64,000 bases of DNA from Hsuehochloa calcarea (GCA_036346395.1 CM070604.1:29601662-29665661), one strand, 5' to 3'. Positions 23,718 through 36,427 are shown, counted from the stretch's first letter. Numbers and translations are program-made. The notes: a model not told the origin generated them from the sequence alone.

Positions 23718-25318
23718 AAAATTGCTAGAAACCTTGAGCTGGATCCAGAACCAAAGTCCTTAGCTGAATGCCAGAAGCGTTCAGACTGGGGTAAATGGAA
23801 AGAAGATATTGATGCAGAATTACTCTCGCTGAATAAAAGAAAAGTGTTTGGCCCGATAGCCCAAACACCACCCAAGGTATCCCCTATAGGATGCAAATGG
23901 GTTTTCGTCCGGAAGAGAAATGAAAATAATGAGGTGGTGAGATACAAAGCGAGACTTGTGGCACAAGGGTTCACGCATAGACCCGGTATTGATTATGATG
24001 AAACTTATTCTCCTGTAATGAGTGGGACAACGTTACGATACTTAATATCAATGGCAGCAGGTATGAATTTATGTATGCAGTTAATGGATGTAGTGACAGC
24101 ATATCTATATGGGTCACTTGATTCAGATATTTATATGAAAGTCCCGGAAGGAGTAAAGATTCCAAATCAAAATAAAGTGAATCGAAATGTATGCAGTTAA
24201 ATTTGGAAAGGTCTTTATGCGGATTAAAACAATGCGGAAGAATGTGGTACAACCGACTTAGTGAATTCCTCCTGAAGAAAGAATATACTAATAGTGAAGA
24301 TTGTCCCTGTGTATTCATAAAGAAATCCCAGAATGGATTCTGTATTATTTCAGTATATGTCAATGATCTGAATATCATCGGGATGACAGAAAATATAAAA
24401 GAAGCAAGTTCTTATCTTGTTAAAGAATTTGAAATGAAGGATTTGGGCCGAACCAAATTTTTCTTAGGCTGCGCAATGGAGCACCTCCACTGAAGGAGTT
24501 TTGTATACCAATCCTCATATATCAAGAAAGTCCTAGAGAAATTTAACATGGACAAATCATATCATATCAGTGAAAACCCGATGGTGGTCCGATCCCTAGA
24601 AGCAGATAAAGACCCTTTTAGACCAAAGATGGAAAATGAGGAATTCTTGGACCAGAAGTTCCACACTTAAGTGTTATTGGGGCACTAATGTATCTAGCTA
24701 AGCGCACAAGGCGGACATTGCCTTTGCGATAAACTTACTAACCGGACATAAGCGCGCTCAACTCGAAGATATTGTCTTGGCATTAAAACCATATTCGGTA
24801 CCTTGAGGTACACAAGATCTTGGATTATTTTACAGAAGAACCAAGATATATCTATGGTTGGATATCTGGATCACGGGATATCATGCGATCCACATAATGC
24901 AAAATCCCAGACGAGTTTGTATTTCTTTGTGGTGGTACAACCATCTCTTGGCGATCATTTAAGTAGACCTTGGTAGCTCGTCCACCAACCACTCGAAATA
25001 ATCGCATTATCTGAAGCCTCACGAGAATATGTTTGGCTTAGGCGGATGATTAGCCATATCAAGAAGTCATGTGGCATAAACACCGTCGATGACCCCACTA
25101 TTATCTATGAACATAATGCCGCTTGTATTGTACAAATGCAAATGGGCTATGTTAAGAGTAATATCACGAAGCATATTGCTCCTAAGTTCCTTTATCCTCA
25201 TGAGCTTCAAAAGAGCGAAGAGATAAAAGTTTTAAATGCTAAGTCTTGTGATAATCTAGCGATTTATTCACAAAATCTCTCCCAGCCTCTAGCTTCCACA
25301 AATGTGTTCGAGGCATAG
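23718..25318 (+). pseudogene. pol: C2 reverse transcriptase-RNase H, catalytic site mutated
   Basis: RT reads cleanly from WKEDIDAELLSLNKRKVF through YKARLVAQGFTHRPG (about 23942) and LMDVVTAYLYGSLDSDIYMK. It stops at 24200, and after a small shift continues in 24191-24493 (CGLKQCGRMWYNRLSEF). The catalytic box reads Tyr-Val-Asn-Asp at 24356-24367 instead of YVDD, one base from wild type. RNase H is fragmented after 24493; the last 91 codons, with NITKHIAPKFLYPHELQ, are at 25046-25318. This element is dead in cis. Confidence 0.88.
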
Positions 25319-25602
25319 GGATGAGACAGCTTAGTGAGTTATAAAGTTCAGGGGGAATGAATCCCTGAACCATAGCCCATATGTAAGACCAGAAGACTTA
25401 CATGATCCCGAAGATCCAAATGTTGCACTCTTTTTCCCTTTTGTGAGTTTTTCTGAAGTTTTCTCACGTAAAGGTTTTAATGAGGCAACAAGTTCAATCA
25501 AGAAATGGATGCGATGCACTCTTTTCTCCATCCCTTTTTCCTTTGGGTTTTGGGAGAAGTTTTTAATGAGGCATGTTCATGTCGTGGTATTCGCCAAGGG
25601 AG

Positions 25603-25815
25603 TGTTCTGAAACCTAGAAGGTTTGGTATGGGCAAATACCAGAACTGCCCCTGGTGGGCTTAGTCTATAAATAGAGAGGCAGTGCAACCCATGTAATCAT
25701 CTCTGATTCATTAATAAAGATTTCTGGCGTTCTCTCTCTCTTTGGCGTCTCTTGTGTTATTGATTGATTGCGTGATTGTATTGCCGTTCATCGATTCGTC
25801 GATTATTTCTTAATA
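25603..25815 (+). repeat. C2 3' LTR (213 bp)
   Basis: Starts TGTTCTGAAACCTAG after the purine-rich CCAAGGGAG, has the TATA box CTATAAATAG at 25665-25674, and ends TTCTTAATA, a probable C-to-T change of TTAACA. Followed by the TSD GTCCT. Confidence 0.9.
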
Positions 25816-25820
25816 GTCCT

Positions 25821-27205
25821 AACGTTCTGCACACGGACAAGGCTGTTCTGCCCCGGTCCAAACGCCCAATGGGCGGACGTGGGTCGGCCACTCGTCTCCG
25901 TCGCGACGCCTTTCGCTCCATTGCATTGATTATTGTGTCATCTCCTATGCGCCACGTGGTAGCGCGTGTGGAGTCCGCCCCTCTTGCGTATATATATTAG
26001 TATATGATGCCTAGCGGTTTGGCACCGAAAGCCAAAAGAGAACCTTTCCATTTTTCACGTGAACTAGTCATGTTTATATGTGACAAAATCTAGAATGGGC
26101 GGATGGGCCTTGAAAGCACCCTCGTGTCTTGTCATGTCTTGTACATCACATCTGTCCCCCACGCTATTTCCGTCCCAACGGACTGCGCTCGCATCCTCTC
26201 TATAAATGCAGTTACTCATTTTCGCTCGCACTCATTTTGGCCCGCTCTCTCTCGCCGTTTCGGTGTTCTTTTCTCAGAGGATTAAGTGTTGTATAAAGCT
26301 GTCATTAGCAGTCATATAAACATGTAATTTTTACTTATTATCTTTATTAAATTTGTAGTTAACTAATTACTTAATTAGTTGTAATTAATTACTTGTAGTT
26401 ATTTAGGTGTAATTAATTTAGTCCCCGTCATTTAGGCGTTATGAAATTTGTGTTAGTGCTAACTATTTAGTTAGTGGAATGACGAATGAAATTCACACTT
26501 AAATTTAAGTAGACTTTCAGGCCTCGGGGATTGAACAATATGTCTAGTACAAACCCTTGGATGAGGCTTTTTTATTTAGTTTATAGAATTGCTTACATGA
26601 CATGCATTTGGTTGTAGATGCATGCAAGATGTCTGTTACTTGCTAGAGCCCTGCTTAACATGAAATGGTTCACTATTTAATCTTAAGATTGTAGCGAGGC
26701 TCGTTTAGGAAATAAAACCAATCTTGACCTAAGGAGTTGAAGTACCTCTAGCTTGAATAGTTTTGGTCAGTGACCACAACTTGCCCAAACAAGTTCAAGC
26801 ATACTCACTTTGTTCATGACATAACTATTCTGAGTCGTTCATTAAATGTTTTATGCTTAACTAATGTTTCATCAAGTGCATCATCAATAATATCTAAATT
26901 ACATAGACGTTTGAAAGAATTATGTTATTGTTTGGCATTTTATATACCTAAGGTGTACATTTAGTAGTCCTTTTCCGTTTTTAATTAGTCATTATGGTGC
27001 TATATTCTTTTTGTTGCTTTTCCTCACGCCTCACCTGAGCACTTTGGTCAATAGATGTATGACAGAAGATCCATGGTGTGACCTAGGCTACTTCATATAC
27101 CAAGATGTCTTGTGTGGAAATAATTGGGTTGTTGTTGCTTACATGCCATGTTTGTTCTATTGCATTGTGTACATCGGGTTGTTGATGATGTAGGTAACTT
27201 CAAAC
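25821..27205 (+). promoter_or_regulatory. MULE transposase promoter and 5' region
   Basis: A TATA box (CTCTATAAATGCAG, about 26197-26210) is followed by a pyrimidine-rich start-like region CTCTCTCTCGCC. The AT-rich stretch 26300-27190 probably contains an intron ending at TGATGTAG (27192), just before the first transposase codons. Small ORFs within are not supported. Confidence 0.5.
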
Positions 27206-29665
27206 ATGCAAGGCTTGGTAGTGTTTTATGGCGATGGTCTCGTATGGGTCGGACCAAATGGGTTGAACCTACCGAGATGCGAGTACAAGGTGGTCCAGGC
27301 GGAAGGGCTCGATGCAACGAATATTCATGAGCTTCGAAACAGCATCCGGAGGGAGTTCGTCAATGAGGCACTGACGAAGAAACTTGTGATCAAGGGGATC
27401 ACCCGCACAACTGTTGGGTGGGAGCTGGTGAAGTTGAATTGAAGAGTAGAGGCAATACATGCAGAGCACCTCCGAGCCATAGGCGGCCATTTCTGAGAAG
27501 TCGATGGTGTACATCGATTTCATATGCAGGGCACCAAGAAAACTTCATGATGTCAAGGCCTCAACAAGAAGGCAATCGCAGGCGAAGTTTGAAGACTGTA
27601 GCACAGAATGTGCTATCTCGGAGGGAATGCTTGCCCATAATTTTGTTCAAAATTATGGTGGTGAAATCTGCATTGACTACCACAGTATCTACAAGACCGA
27701 CCTCTCAAGTTGGAGTCAGATGAGGATGGCGACCAAGGCTCGGATGGTAGCGACGAGGACGCACACCAGGCTGGTGGTCCAACCAGGAGAGTTGTGTCGT
27801 TGGATGTGCCTTACGTAGCATCGATACTTGATAATATCGTGTTGTGTTCCCTTGTATTGCCACAAGAAGAAGGGTCAAGTGGGAGTTCGATGCGACACCC
27901 TCTTAGTTGGCCAGCGCTTCCCTAGCAAGGTGGTCGTGCAACAAGCTATTGCACGGTATGCCTTGTCCATCAGCCATGTGAACTGAGTGCACCAAATCCA
28001 ACCCAGGATATTACGAAGTGAAGTGCGTAGTGAAAGGCTTCCCTGGCAACGTTAGTGCTCACCGAGCAAAGATCTTCGGCTCGGTCTTCGCGGTCAAGGT
28101 GGTGACCGACCACACTTGTAAACTTAGCGAACCCCTGCGGCAGCACTAGAACGTGACTTCCGCATATGTTGCAAGCCTCACCATCCATCTAGTTGAGGCA
28201 GACGTGTTTGTCTCCCCCAAGATGATAGTGTCAGAAGTTTCCAATATGGTTGGTCATCCGGTCAGCTATAGCAAGGTGCGACAAGCCAAGAAGAAGGTCA
28301 TTGAGTCCGGGACATATGAAGAGGCATACAACCTTGTGCCTCGATTGCTTGACCAGATCACCAAATCAAACCCCGACACGTAAGTAAACAAGATTGAAAG
28401 TGAAGATGCCGACAGAGGACCCAACTGCTTCATACTGGACCGAGTGTTCTGGGCTTTTGCCTAGACCAGGGAGGACTTCAAGTTTTGTCGTCCTGTGCTC
28501 AAGATGGATGGCACTTTCCTCATGGGGAGGTACAAAAGCACCATTCTCATGGCAGTGACGGTCGACGCGAATGACCAGTTTCTCCCGGTGGCATTTGCCA
28601 TTGTGGAGAGCAAGAACATATCCAGTTGGTTGTGGCTCCTAGAGAACGTAAAGCGGGCGGAGGTGGGAGACCGGCGCAACGTATGCCTTATCACACACCA
28701 CAATGCTGGATTGTTGTCAACCCTGAGCACCGTGCAGCATGGGATGAAACCCTCTCACCAGTAGAACGACGTGCAAACCTGGTGGTGCATGAGGCCTCTT
28801 GCATCTGACCTATTGACGCGGTTCCACAGACATGAAGTCATGAGGACGTTCAAGGCATTGTGCCTGCAGAACCAGAGGCGAAAGTTTGAGTCCATCTGGA
28901 TAGACCTCGATCACCGGACTAAGAGATATATAGGGGAGTCCACTCCGAAGGTACTAGAGGGAGAGTAACCCAGGAGTGCTATAAGTTTCTCGCAGTGAAT
29001 TCAACACCACTCTCCTGAATTGGAGAAATGGTTCCTTCTCTATGACACAGATGATGCGATGTACGGGATTATGATGACCAATAGTTCGAGGTGTACAACA
29101 ACGTCCTCAAAGGTGTGTGGTACCTCCCTATCACCATGATCGTCGAGGAGATATGGACTCACATTGTTGGTTTTTAGTCAATAGAGCCACCGCAGACCAA
29201 GCGATAGATGGAGGAAGGCAAGCGGTGGTCCGAGAACATGTAGAGACACATGAACCAGAAGATAGAGAAGGCCCAAATGCACAACATTTGGGCGATCGAT
29301 GGCCTCAGTAGGAAGTACAAGATCAGGCTTCGGCAGTAACATGTCAACAGTCATGCCAAGGGGGAAAGAAAATAGGAATGCACCCTGGGTGAAGTGGCGA
29401 CATGCACCTGTAACAAGCCCAAGCTCCTGCATAAGCCATGCTCACATGTGTACAAGGCATGTACACAAATGAAGCAGATGTCTACGCTGTACATCTTCGA
29501 GTACTATGACATGCAGCACCTTTTCAGTACATATAGTGCGGAGTTTCACTCGTATAGTTTGGACATGAACTACAAGCATCTTTGGCCGGACATGGTGCAC
29601 TGGAGCCCGAACAAGGCCTTGAAGACAACATGGAAGGGCGACAGTAGATGCGGTGCTTCGCAATG
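27206..29665 (+). pseudogene. MULE transposase (MuDR/MURA-like), broken
   Basis: An N-terminal module (27206-27442, MQGLVVFYGDGLVWVGPNGL) is followed by acidic, frameshifted coding. A MuDR-type DNA-binding zinc region ends VKVVTDHTCKL (about 28095), then NVTSAYVASLTIHLVEADVF and the SYSKVRQAKKKVIESGTYEEAY block (28153-28383). The catalytic domain begins KMDGTFLMGRYKSTILMAV (about 28501) with the first Asp. At 28687-28707 the box reads LITHHNAG where MULEs have LISDRH-G, so the second catalytic Asp (codon 28696) is His. A C-terminal SWIM finger, CTC...CSH, is at 29403-29447. At least six breaks. FAR1/FHY3 host genes share this fold, but the decay and the MULE ends argue for a transposon. Confidence 0.85.
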
Positions 29666-29669
29666 ACAT

Positions 29670-30089
29670 GGATGCTAGCCAATGTATCGATATTAGCCGC
29701 ACAACCAAGTGCGAGGATATGCAAGACCCACAGGCACTCATCAAGGATTGCCCCAATGAACCTGACTCGTCTAGACACCATTCAGTGTCATAATTTAATG
29801 CATTGTTCGCCTTTTTTGCCTTGTACTCCTCTGTATGATGTATGCATGTCCAATGTATATCCACGCCTTTATCCTGAAATGTGGTGGTAGGTTGTTATTA
29901 CTGCTTTGACATCTTCGGATCACATTAATTCATACAAACCCAACCAGGCAGCTTTGTGCATTGACGTGACCCAACGAGGCAGCTTTACGCAGCGACAAGA
30001 TACAACGCTGCAATAAGATTCCTCCTTGTGGACACAAATTTGCTTCAATAGGATTCCACATCGGTCGGGTACACCGCGCGGGCTCGGCA
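29670..30089 (+). other. MULE inter-gene region
   Basis: Between the two MULE genes. It contains two near-identical copies of CCCAAC-AGGCAGCTTT about 32 bp apart (about 29939-29990), which could be cis elements upstream of the second gene. Confidence 0.45.
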
Positions 30090-30097
30090 TATAAATA
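30090..30097 (+). promoter_or_regulatory. TATA box of MULE second gene
   Basis: TATAAATA, 57 bp before the first ATG at 30154 of the second MULE gene; the spacing suits a core promoter. Confidence 0.55.
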
Positions 30098-30192
30098 CTA
30101 CCCCTTCAGTGGAGTGTTCTCCTACATCAGGACTGCAACACTAGCTCCCTCATATGGAGAAGCAACAGAAGGAGATCACCCAACTCGCAAGG

Positions 30193-33100
30193 TGTAACAT
30201 CCCAAAAAAATGGTTTGTTTTGAAGTTTTGAAAACAATAAAATTAACCATTTGAATTTTTCTGCTAAAGTTAAAGCTTAATTGGAATTTGCAGAAATCAA
30301 AAACAAGTTAATATGAATAATTTCAATAGCAACTATTGTCAAAATTATTTTATTCGGGTTCCTTGTTCTTGGATATATTTTCTAGATTTTTCTAGAATTT
30401 TTCTGAGTTCATTTTCTATTTTCTAAATGTTATTTAGATTTTTAGTAGTTTCTAAAAAGAAAAACCTATTTAAAATTTTTGGAACAGTATTGGGCCGAAA
30501 ACCAACAACTGTTCCGAGCCGGCCCAACCCCGGTGGCCCAACCCTTCCGTGTCGTAGCCCAGTCGTCCACTCACGCGTGTCATCGCCTTCTCCCGCTGCC
30601 AGGTGGGCCCCGCGCCATCGTCTCCTTCCTCGTGCGGGCGAGTTCGAAAACGCCGTTGCCGAATGTGAGCTTCGTCCGACAAAAGGTGATCGGCCCAGAT
30701 TTTGTGTGATAATCCTTCCATCTAGAAGCCTTTACCACAACTGAATCAAGCTTGTATCCTCCCCGAATCTCTTCAAATCTCCATATCCCCTCTTCGGTTC
30801 CGAGATGGAGTCCGCCGCTGATACGCCATTATGTCCATGTCTGACCCCTATAAAAGGGCCCCTCAGGGTCACCTCCTTGCCCTCGTGTAGAACCACCAAC
30901 CCTCTCCACCTCTAAAGCTCTAGTGCCGCGCCGCCGCCTCAATTCGAAAATTTGGGTTCAACAGGCGAAACCCTAAAACTTGAATTGCTCCGCCGCTAGT
31001 ACTGCTTCGCCTCGGTGGACTACGTCATCGTATTCATCATCGCAGGAGCATCCTCGTGCACCCTTTTTTGACCCCAAGGCACCTTTGGTGACAAAAGTCG
31101 TATTTCGTCTTCCGCTCCATCGCAAATTCTGGTGATCACCGTCGACCTCCCGAGCCAAAACAAGTATCACTAGGTTCGCAATAATCTCCCCGACCAATGC
31201 GTGTACCAGTCGTCGGTGAAACTCCGTCGCTCACCGTTGTCGCCGGAGACCGTAAACCTCACTGTGTGATGACATCATCTGATGATGTGGCCGTCCACGT
31301 GTGTCTTTGTGTCAGCTTCCTTGCCCATGGGTCTCCTACGTGGCATTCCAGTCAGCGTTGTGTTGGCATACGCGTGGCATGCTAGCCCCAAAATCCGATC
31401 CAAAGCTCGGTAGATGTGGTCTACCGTGAGCCGTCTCGCCGACCAGTGGGACCCACATCAATTTCTTTTTTCCTTTATTTGCTTTCGGCTGAAAATCCCT
31501 GCTGACGTCAGCTGACATCATAATTCCTTTTTTTTCAGAAAAATAATTTAGTAAATCCATAAATAATGATTTTCATGATTTTATGTGATTTCAATATTCC
31601 AAAGCGCATATCTTTTGCATCCGAACTCCGATTGAGCCCATATAAATTTTTAAATTCATCTAAATTTGAGCTCTATTTATCTTAGATTTTTATGTAATTT
31701 TTGGAGTTGGTTTTGTCTCTCTTTTATATTTATTTATTTTATTTACTTTGTTTGCGAGTAGACGTTGATACTTCGGGCAATTTTGAGTAAGGAGAAGTAC
31801 ACCAAGATCAAGACCAATATCAGGATCTACTCCAAGGCAAGCCGTAGTCCTTTGATCATATTGAACCTATGATTTTAAAAGTATATTATTTTATACAATT
31901 GCATGCTATCTTTATATCAATTGTTTTGGGATTAGTTATCACATGTTGTCATTATGTCTCCATTGATTATTTGAATGCTATGAATCCTTTGTCACCCTAG
32001 CATGGATAACTTTAGTTGGATATATTTGTATCACTAACATGGGTATCGTATTAATGCTTAGTCAAGCTTAGTTACGATAGGATCATTATCACATGTGGCC
32101 TAATGATTAATCTTGATTTAATGATATATGGAATCGTGGTGGTTAGCCACTGTTGTCAAAATTTGAGTACGATGACAAGGGATGTCATTGGCTAAACAAA
32201 ATAGTTTTTGCTCGGACGAGTGGATGGTGGATAGTGGGGGTGTGGTTAGCACGTTGTGGGTTTGTGGAAAGATCGCCTGAGTAACTTGTCAAGGACTTAA
32301 TCTTGTGCGCCATTGAACTGGGACTTAACTATACAACCATATGTCCTGTATGGGCGGGACCTGACTGATTAATTAGCAATGTCTGAATTTCGGTTCTGTG
32401 TGAGTTACGGGGGACGTACTCACAATGGCGCAAGAGGGGGCCCTATTTGGTCAGTTAGACATTCAGTGTTGAAACCTTAGCGGGCAGAACTAGATTAAGA
32501 AGGAGCTTTGTAAAGGCTTTGTCACGTGCTCTAGACTTCTTACTTAAGGTACTGAGCAGTGGTATCGACGGATGCCAAACAGACTAGAGAAGTCGTGTCT
32601 TGTGGGTCAAGCTGTACGACCTCTATAGAGTGTAAAACTATTCGAGTAGTCATGTCTGCGGTTATGGCTATGCTCGGGGATTTCACACGAGAGATAGAGT
32701 TTTTATAAAATGTGTCGAAGTGTGAATAGGAAGTTCACTTGATGAATATAATGATTGTTCGGTGAATGGATAATTCACTTGGTTGTTTGTGGCGATTCAT
32801 GTATGGGGAATTCACTTATCTTTGGTTTGGTTGGGAAGTGAATGGGTAGTTCATTAGTTGTTTCAAAGAAATTGTTTACTTATTTAATATTCTTTTCAAT
32901 TACACATTTCAATCTATTTACTGTATTTATTGTAAATGCCGCTTTCTGCAAAGTAACCATACAACTAACCTTTGGCAAGCCTTGCGTGAATACTATTTGC
33001 ATACATTTCCCTACGGCCTGTTGAGTGCTTTATGTACTCACGGCTTATGTCTTTGTTGATCGTTGAAGAATGCCAAGCTGCACAAGAGTTCTTTCAGAAG

Positions 33101-33377
33101 GAGGACTATGAAGGTTTTGCGGATTAAGATGTGTTCTCCACTCGATTGCAGTGGGCTTGTTGATTGGCTTTCCAAGTTTCTCATTCCGCTGCAAGAGTTT
33201 ATTTATTTATTTAGCCCTGCGTGGAAAGTTAAGTAAACATTGACCACAATGTCCTGTTATTATTATTAATCGTTATTTCCAGATCTTTTTAGTTAAAATG
33301 GATAAATGGATGGTATTTCATCACTATTTCCTGTGTGAGCTAGCTACTGATCTGAGATGTATTTTTGGGTCCCGACA
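30193..33377 (+). mobile_element. gypsy solo LTR (RIRE3/RIRE8-like size and ends)
   Basis: 3185 bp from TGTAACATCCCAAAA to TGGGTCCCGACA with the perfect TSD CAAGG (30188-30192, 33378-33382). TATA box TATAAAAG at 30849-30856. The 3' part carries TGCTTTATGTACTCACGGC, found inverted in the LTR at 57864-63046. No primer site follows, so the internal region has been lost. It interrupts the second MULE gene after codon 13. Confidence 0.9.
30849..30856 (+). promoter_or_regulatory. TATA box of the gypsy solo LTR
   Basis: CCCTATAAAAGGGCCCC in a GC-rich region about 650 bp into the LTR, followed by CTCTCCACCTC; a plausible LTR promoter. Confidence 0.5.
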
Positions 33378-33895
33378 CAAGGGCTGTTGCAGCGCGAGAT
33401 GACGCCGCTCGTAGCACCAACGCCTACCACAACATTCCCACCGAGCATTCGCCGCAAGACCCACCCGAGGGGGGAAACGTCGCCCCTCTGTTGATGCAGG
33501 GACACAGGAAAGTTCTTCAAGTCCATGGAGCGGCTGAGCCTAGAATGCCCTACTAGGGTTGCGCTAACTACGCCTAGGACTATCCCGACCGTCATTGGGA
33601 CAAAGTGCGCGACCGGCAGTAAGTAAGGAATGGCTACAGTGTATTCCCCTAGCATTTCTCTTTGAAAGTACGCACTAACGACCTCTCCGTCTACCCGTAG
33701 TCTCTGGATCTGCTATGCTCCTACCGCAAGTAGATCGACCAGGAAATCCACCCACACGACCAGTGGCATCTTGACTACGAGGAGTAGGATGCCCAGACAG
33801 ACCACGAGAGGAGGAAGGAGTGGCACCACGATGAAGAGCGCAGGAGCATATCCGCCAAGAGATGCAAGCTCGTCTCGAAGCGTGCATGTGGAGGG

Positions 33896-35510
33896 TGTTG
33901 GAAATATGCCCTAGAGGCAATCATAAAGATTATTATATTTCAATATGTTCATAATATTGGATAATATGTTATCTTGTTCATATAGTAGTATCAAGTATAT
34001 TTATTATCAAGTATATGACTTGATTGTGAAAGTACATTTATGTGATGATTATTCTTAAACGTTCCCTGATCGGAAACATATGAGAACACATATGAATAGA
34101 CTAGCATATGTATTGGTTGATGACTATGTTTCACAAGTCATAGATATGGAGATATCAACCAATAATATGGACACATGTTAGAGAACATGGTGTTGAAAAA
34201 TACCCACCTTGAGACACTGTTGAGATTGTTATGATTCTATGTATCATTAGTTGGTCTCAAGCAATGATGATGTATAATCCTTAGACCTAAGATCAGCATG
34301 GTTTTCTACATATGTAGTAGCACTCTTAGGGGGTTGCCAAACGCTACTCGTAACTGGGTAGTTATAAAGGTAGCTTTCGGGTATGCTACAAAATATGCAG
34401 AGGAATTTGATTGGTCGGATATAGGATTTGCCCCTCCTAACATAGCAGGAGAGATTTCTCTAGGCCCCTTGTTGTGGTCGGATAAAGAAAGTGCATGGCC
34501 ATGCCACTAGTGGTCGAAGTGTCGACCACATGAAGTTATTCGACACTTCATCGAGAAAGTATTGAACAGTCCATGGATGATACAAAATCTCACCTGGAGT
34601 TCAACCAGGCATCGTGAGGCAAAGGGAGTATACACGAGAAGGTCTTTCAGTTTGATCAGATACGGACTAGTCGTATGAAGATATGAGCTGGTCGTAGGCT
34701 GGTCGAACATAGTCACTAAGTGGTCGAAACCTGGTCGTAAGGAGTTACAAATTGGTCGAGACTAAATATGAACTGGTCGTATAGAGATACGAGCTGGTCG
34801 TTAGTAATATGGACCTGGTCATAGGTCATATTACATTAATGTTTGTCCGATATATTCTATGTGTGTTTGGGAATCGTTATGTGCTGCTAGGTACCGCTAA
34901 CGACTAGTGGTCGAAAAAAGAGTTTCCTAGTCACAACAGATTACGCATGAACCTATTGGGTTGCACACTTAAAGGGCTGGGATTTAATTTGGATGGTGAT
35001 CCGAATTCTTGTAGGCCTCGAGTTCGTAATGGGCCTCAAGTTCGAGACCCATCATGGATACCTATAAATAGAGGGGCGGTGGCAAGGGGTGGGATGACGA
35101 TCTTTTGAAGAACTTCCCGAAACCCTAATAGCCACGCCTTCCCTAACCACGTTATCGGTGCTAACTCTCCAGCGCGTGGTGTCCCTACCCCGTTCGTGTG
35201 GATACCTTAGAGGTATTATTGCGAAGCATCAGCACTAGGACGATCCGCAACTCACTACGAGCACTCGGAGGAACAGACGCGCGGCGAGTACATCTACTCG
35301 GAGGAGCAGGCACGCGGTGAGGACGACCACTCGGAGGAGAATACGCGTGGCGAGTACGACTACGACCGCATCATCTTGCTACATCGACTATACTTCCGCT
35401 ATGAGTCGGCGCATCTAGTGGTAATCTCGTGATCTATTACTAGCGGAGGTTATTTGGTTACGTGGTAAAATTTTTGCTTTGTGCTATCGTAGCCTTCCCG
35501 CGATCCTTTA
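33896..35510 (+). mobile_element. solo LTR, BARE-1/Angela/RIRE1-like copia (second copy)
   Basis: 1615 bp starting TGTTGGAAATATGCCCTAGA and bounded by the TSD GAGGG (33891-33895, 35511-35515). It aligns with 7609-9024 over most of its length but carries an extra GGTCG-rich block (34665-34805). The TATA box CCTATAAATAGAGG is at 35061-35073. Its 3' end (CGCGATCCTTTA) has lost the usual ...AACA. The second MULE gene reads on across it. Confidence 0.82.
34665..34805. repeat. GGTCG-rich block in the BARE-like LTR
   Basis: Irregularly spaced CTGGTCGTA and TGGTCGAAAC units (for example 34689, 34700, 34721, 34732, 34753 and 34774). Absent from the related copy at 7609-9024. Confidence 0.75.
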
Positions 35511-35640
35511 GAGGGAGCACGAGACTCGCGAGGAGCAGCATGAGAGAAAGCATGAAATGACGACCAGGGCCAAGGCAGCCGACTAGGAGTACAACGCCGA
35601 ACTCACAAGGAAGGACAAATGGCTCTAGTCCACGTAGTAG

Positions 35641-36427
35641 ATCAGGCCATTCTATAGTGGTCCCCATCCCACCTGCCATGTTTTTTTCTTTCTGCGAAAG
35701 GCATGTATGCATACATGGTCTGGATGATTGTGTTGATGTGTACCGTAGTAGTAGCGAGGTTGACAGAAGCAATTAGTCGAACCATCATACCATACAATCA
35801 CATGTAATATCCACCTGTTCTAGGACTAACATATTTTACGTTCCATGCCTCGCAATATAGCTTCGGTCGAAAGATTCCATCACTTTTCTACCTTCGAGTG
35901 TCTTTGAAATCCCCAAGCACCGCAGCAAAATTGGACTTCGTAGTTGCCACGATGAGATCATAACTAACAAAATACAGTGATGACGTTTCGAATCATCTAT
36001 AGCGCGAGTTTTACAAATTTTCCTTTTCCACATTTTCGACCGGCCGCCACCTTCCACGCCATTGGGTCCCACACGCGCTTCCACGCCCCGGTGCGGGAAG
36101 TGCCACGCGTCGACCTCCGTTCTTCCATACTCAGCAAAGTGCCAGTTTTGTAATTTTTATGCCTAGGAGCCTATTTTTGCAATTAAAGCGGCAACACAGG
36201 GCCAAATTAAAAAAAATCAATTAAACTTACTCCAATTAACCAGCTTAATTAATATGTACTTACTGTAGTTAATCAGCGTAATTTTTTTGAAGGGAGGGGC
36301 ACCTTGACCGCGCGTAGGAGGAGCAGACGAGGGGCCAATCCGCGCGCGGGACGTTCGGCCGCGCGGCACAGGGCTCATCCACGCGTGGCGCGACGTCGCG
36401 TGTCCGTTCGTCCATGGGACAAATATG
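35641..36427. other. MULE 3' flank and subterminal region
   Basis: No coding. It includes AT-rich and then very GC-rich subterminal sequence (36300-36420, CGCGCG-rich), as is common inside MULE ends. Confidence 0.45.

Larger units (their letters stand above)
14849..25815 (+). mobile_element. Ty1/copia element C2, decayed, with nested solo LTR
   Basis: Two similar LTRs (14849-15060 and 25603-25815) enclose a leader, gag, integrase, RT and RNase H in copia order. The perfect TSD GTCCT is present (14844-14848, 25816-25820). About 16 differences between the roughly 212-bp LTRs, counted by eye, make it older than N1. The element entered the MULE just inside its left end. Its own leader was later hit by a gypsy element now reduced to a solo LTR (about 15612-19749). 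Without that insert it is about 6.8 kb. Confidence 0.9.
30154..35640 (+). pseudogene. MULE second gene, unknown function, split by two solo LTRs
   Basis: ATG 30154 opens MEKQQKEITQLAR, then the gypsy solo LTR interrupts. The same frame resumes at 33383 (AVAARDDAARST...) and stays open to TAG 33556-33558. A possible intron (GTAAGT at about 33620 to CCCGTAG at about 33702) precedes a charged Glu/Arg/Gln-rich stretch (about 33830-33895) that resumes after the BARE-like LTR (35511-35640) in frame, with EHETREEQHERKHEMTTRA. Several TAG codons stand where CAG is likely. The product looks like a helical, coiled-coil protein. I recognise no domain. Its place after the transposase parallels the second gene of two-gene MULEs such as MuDR, but homology to MURB is not shown. 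Confidence 0.55.

Noticed and set aside
27206..29665. FAR1/FHY3-type host transcription factor
   Set aside because: Related fold, but frames are broken, a catalytic Asp is lost and MULE-type ends flank it.
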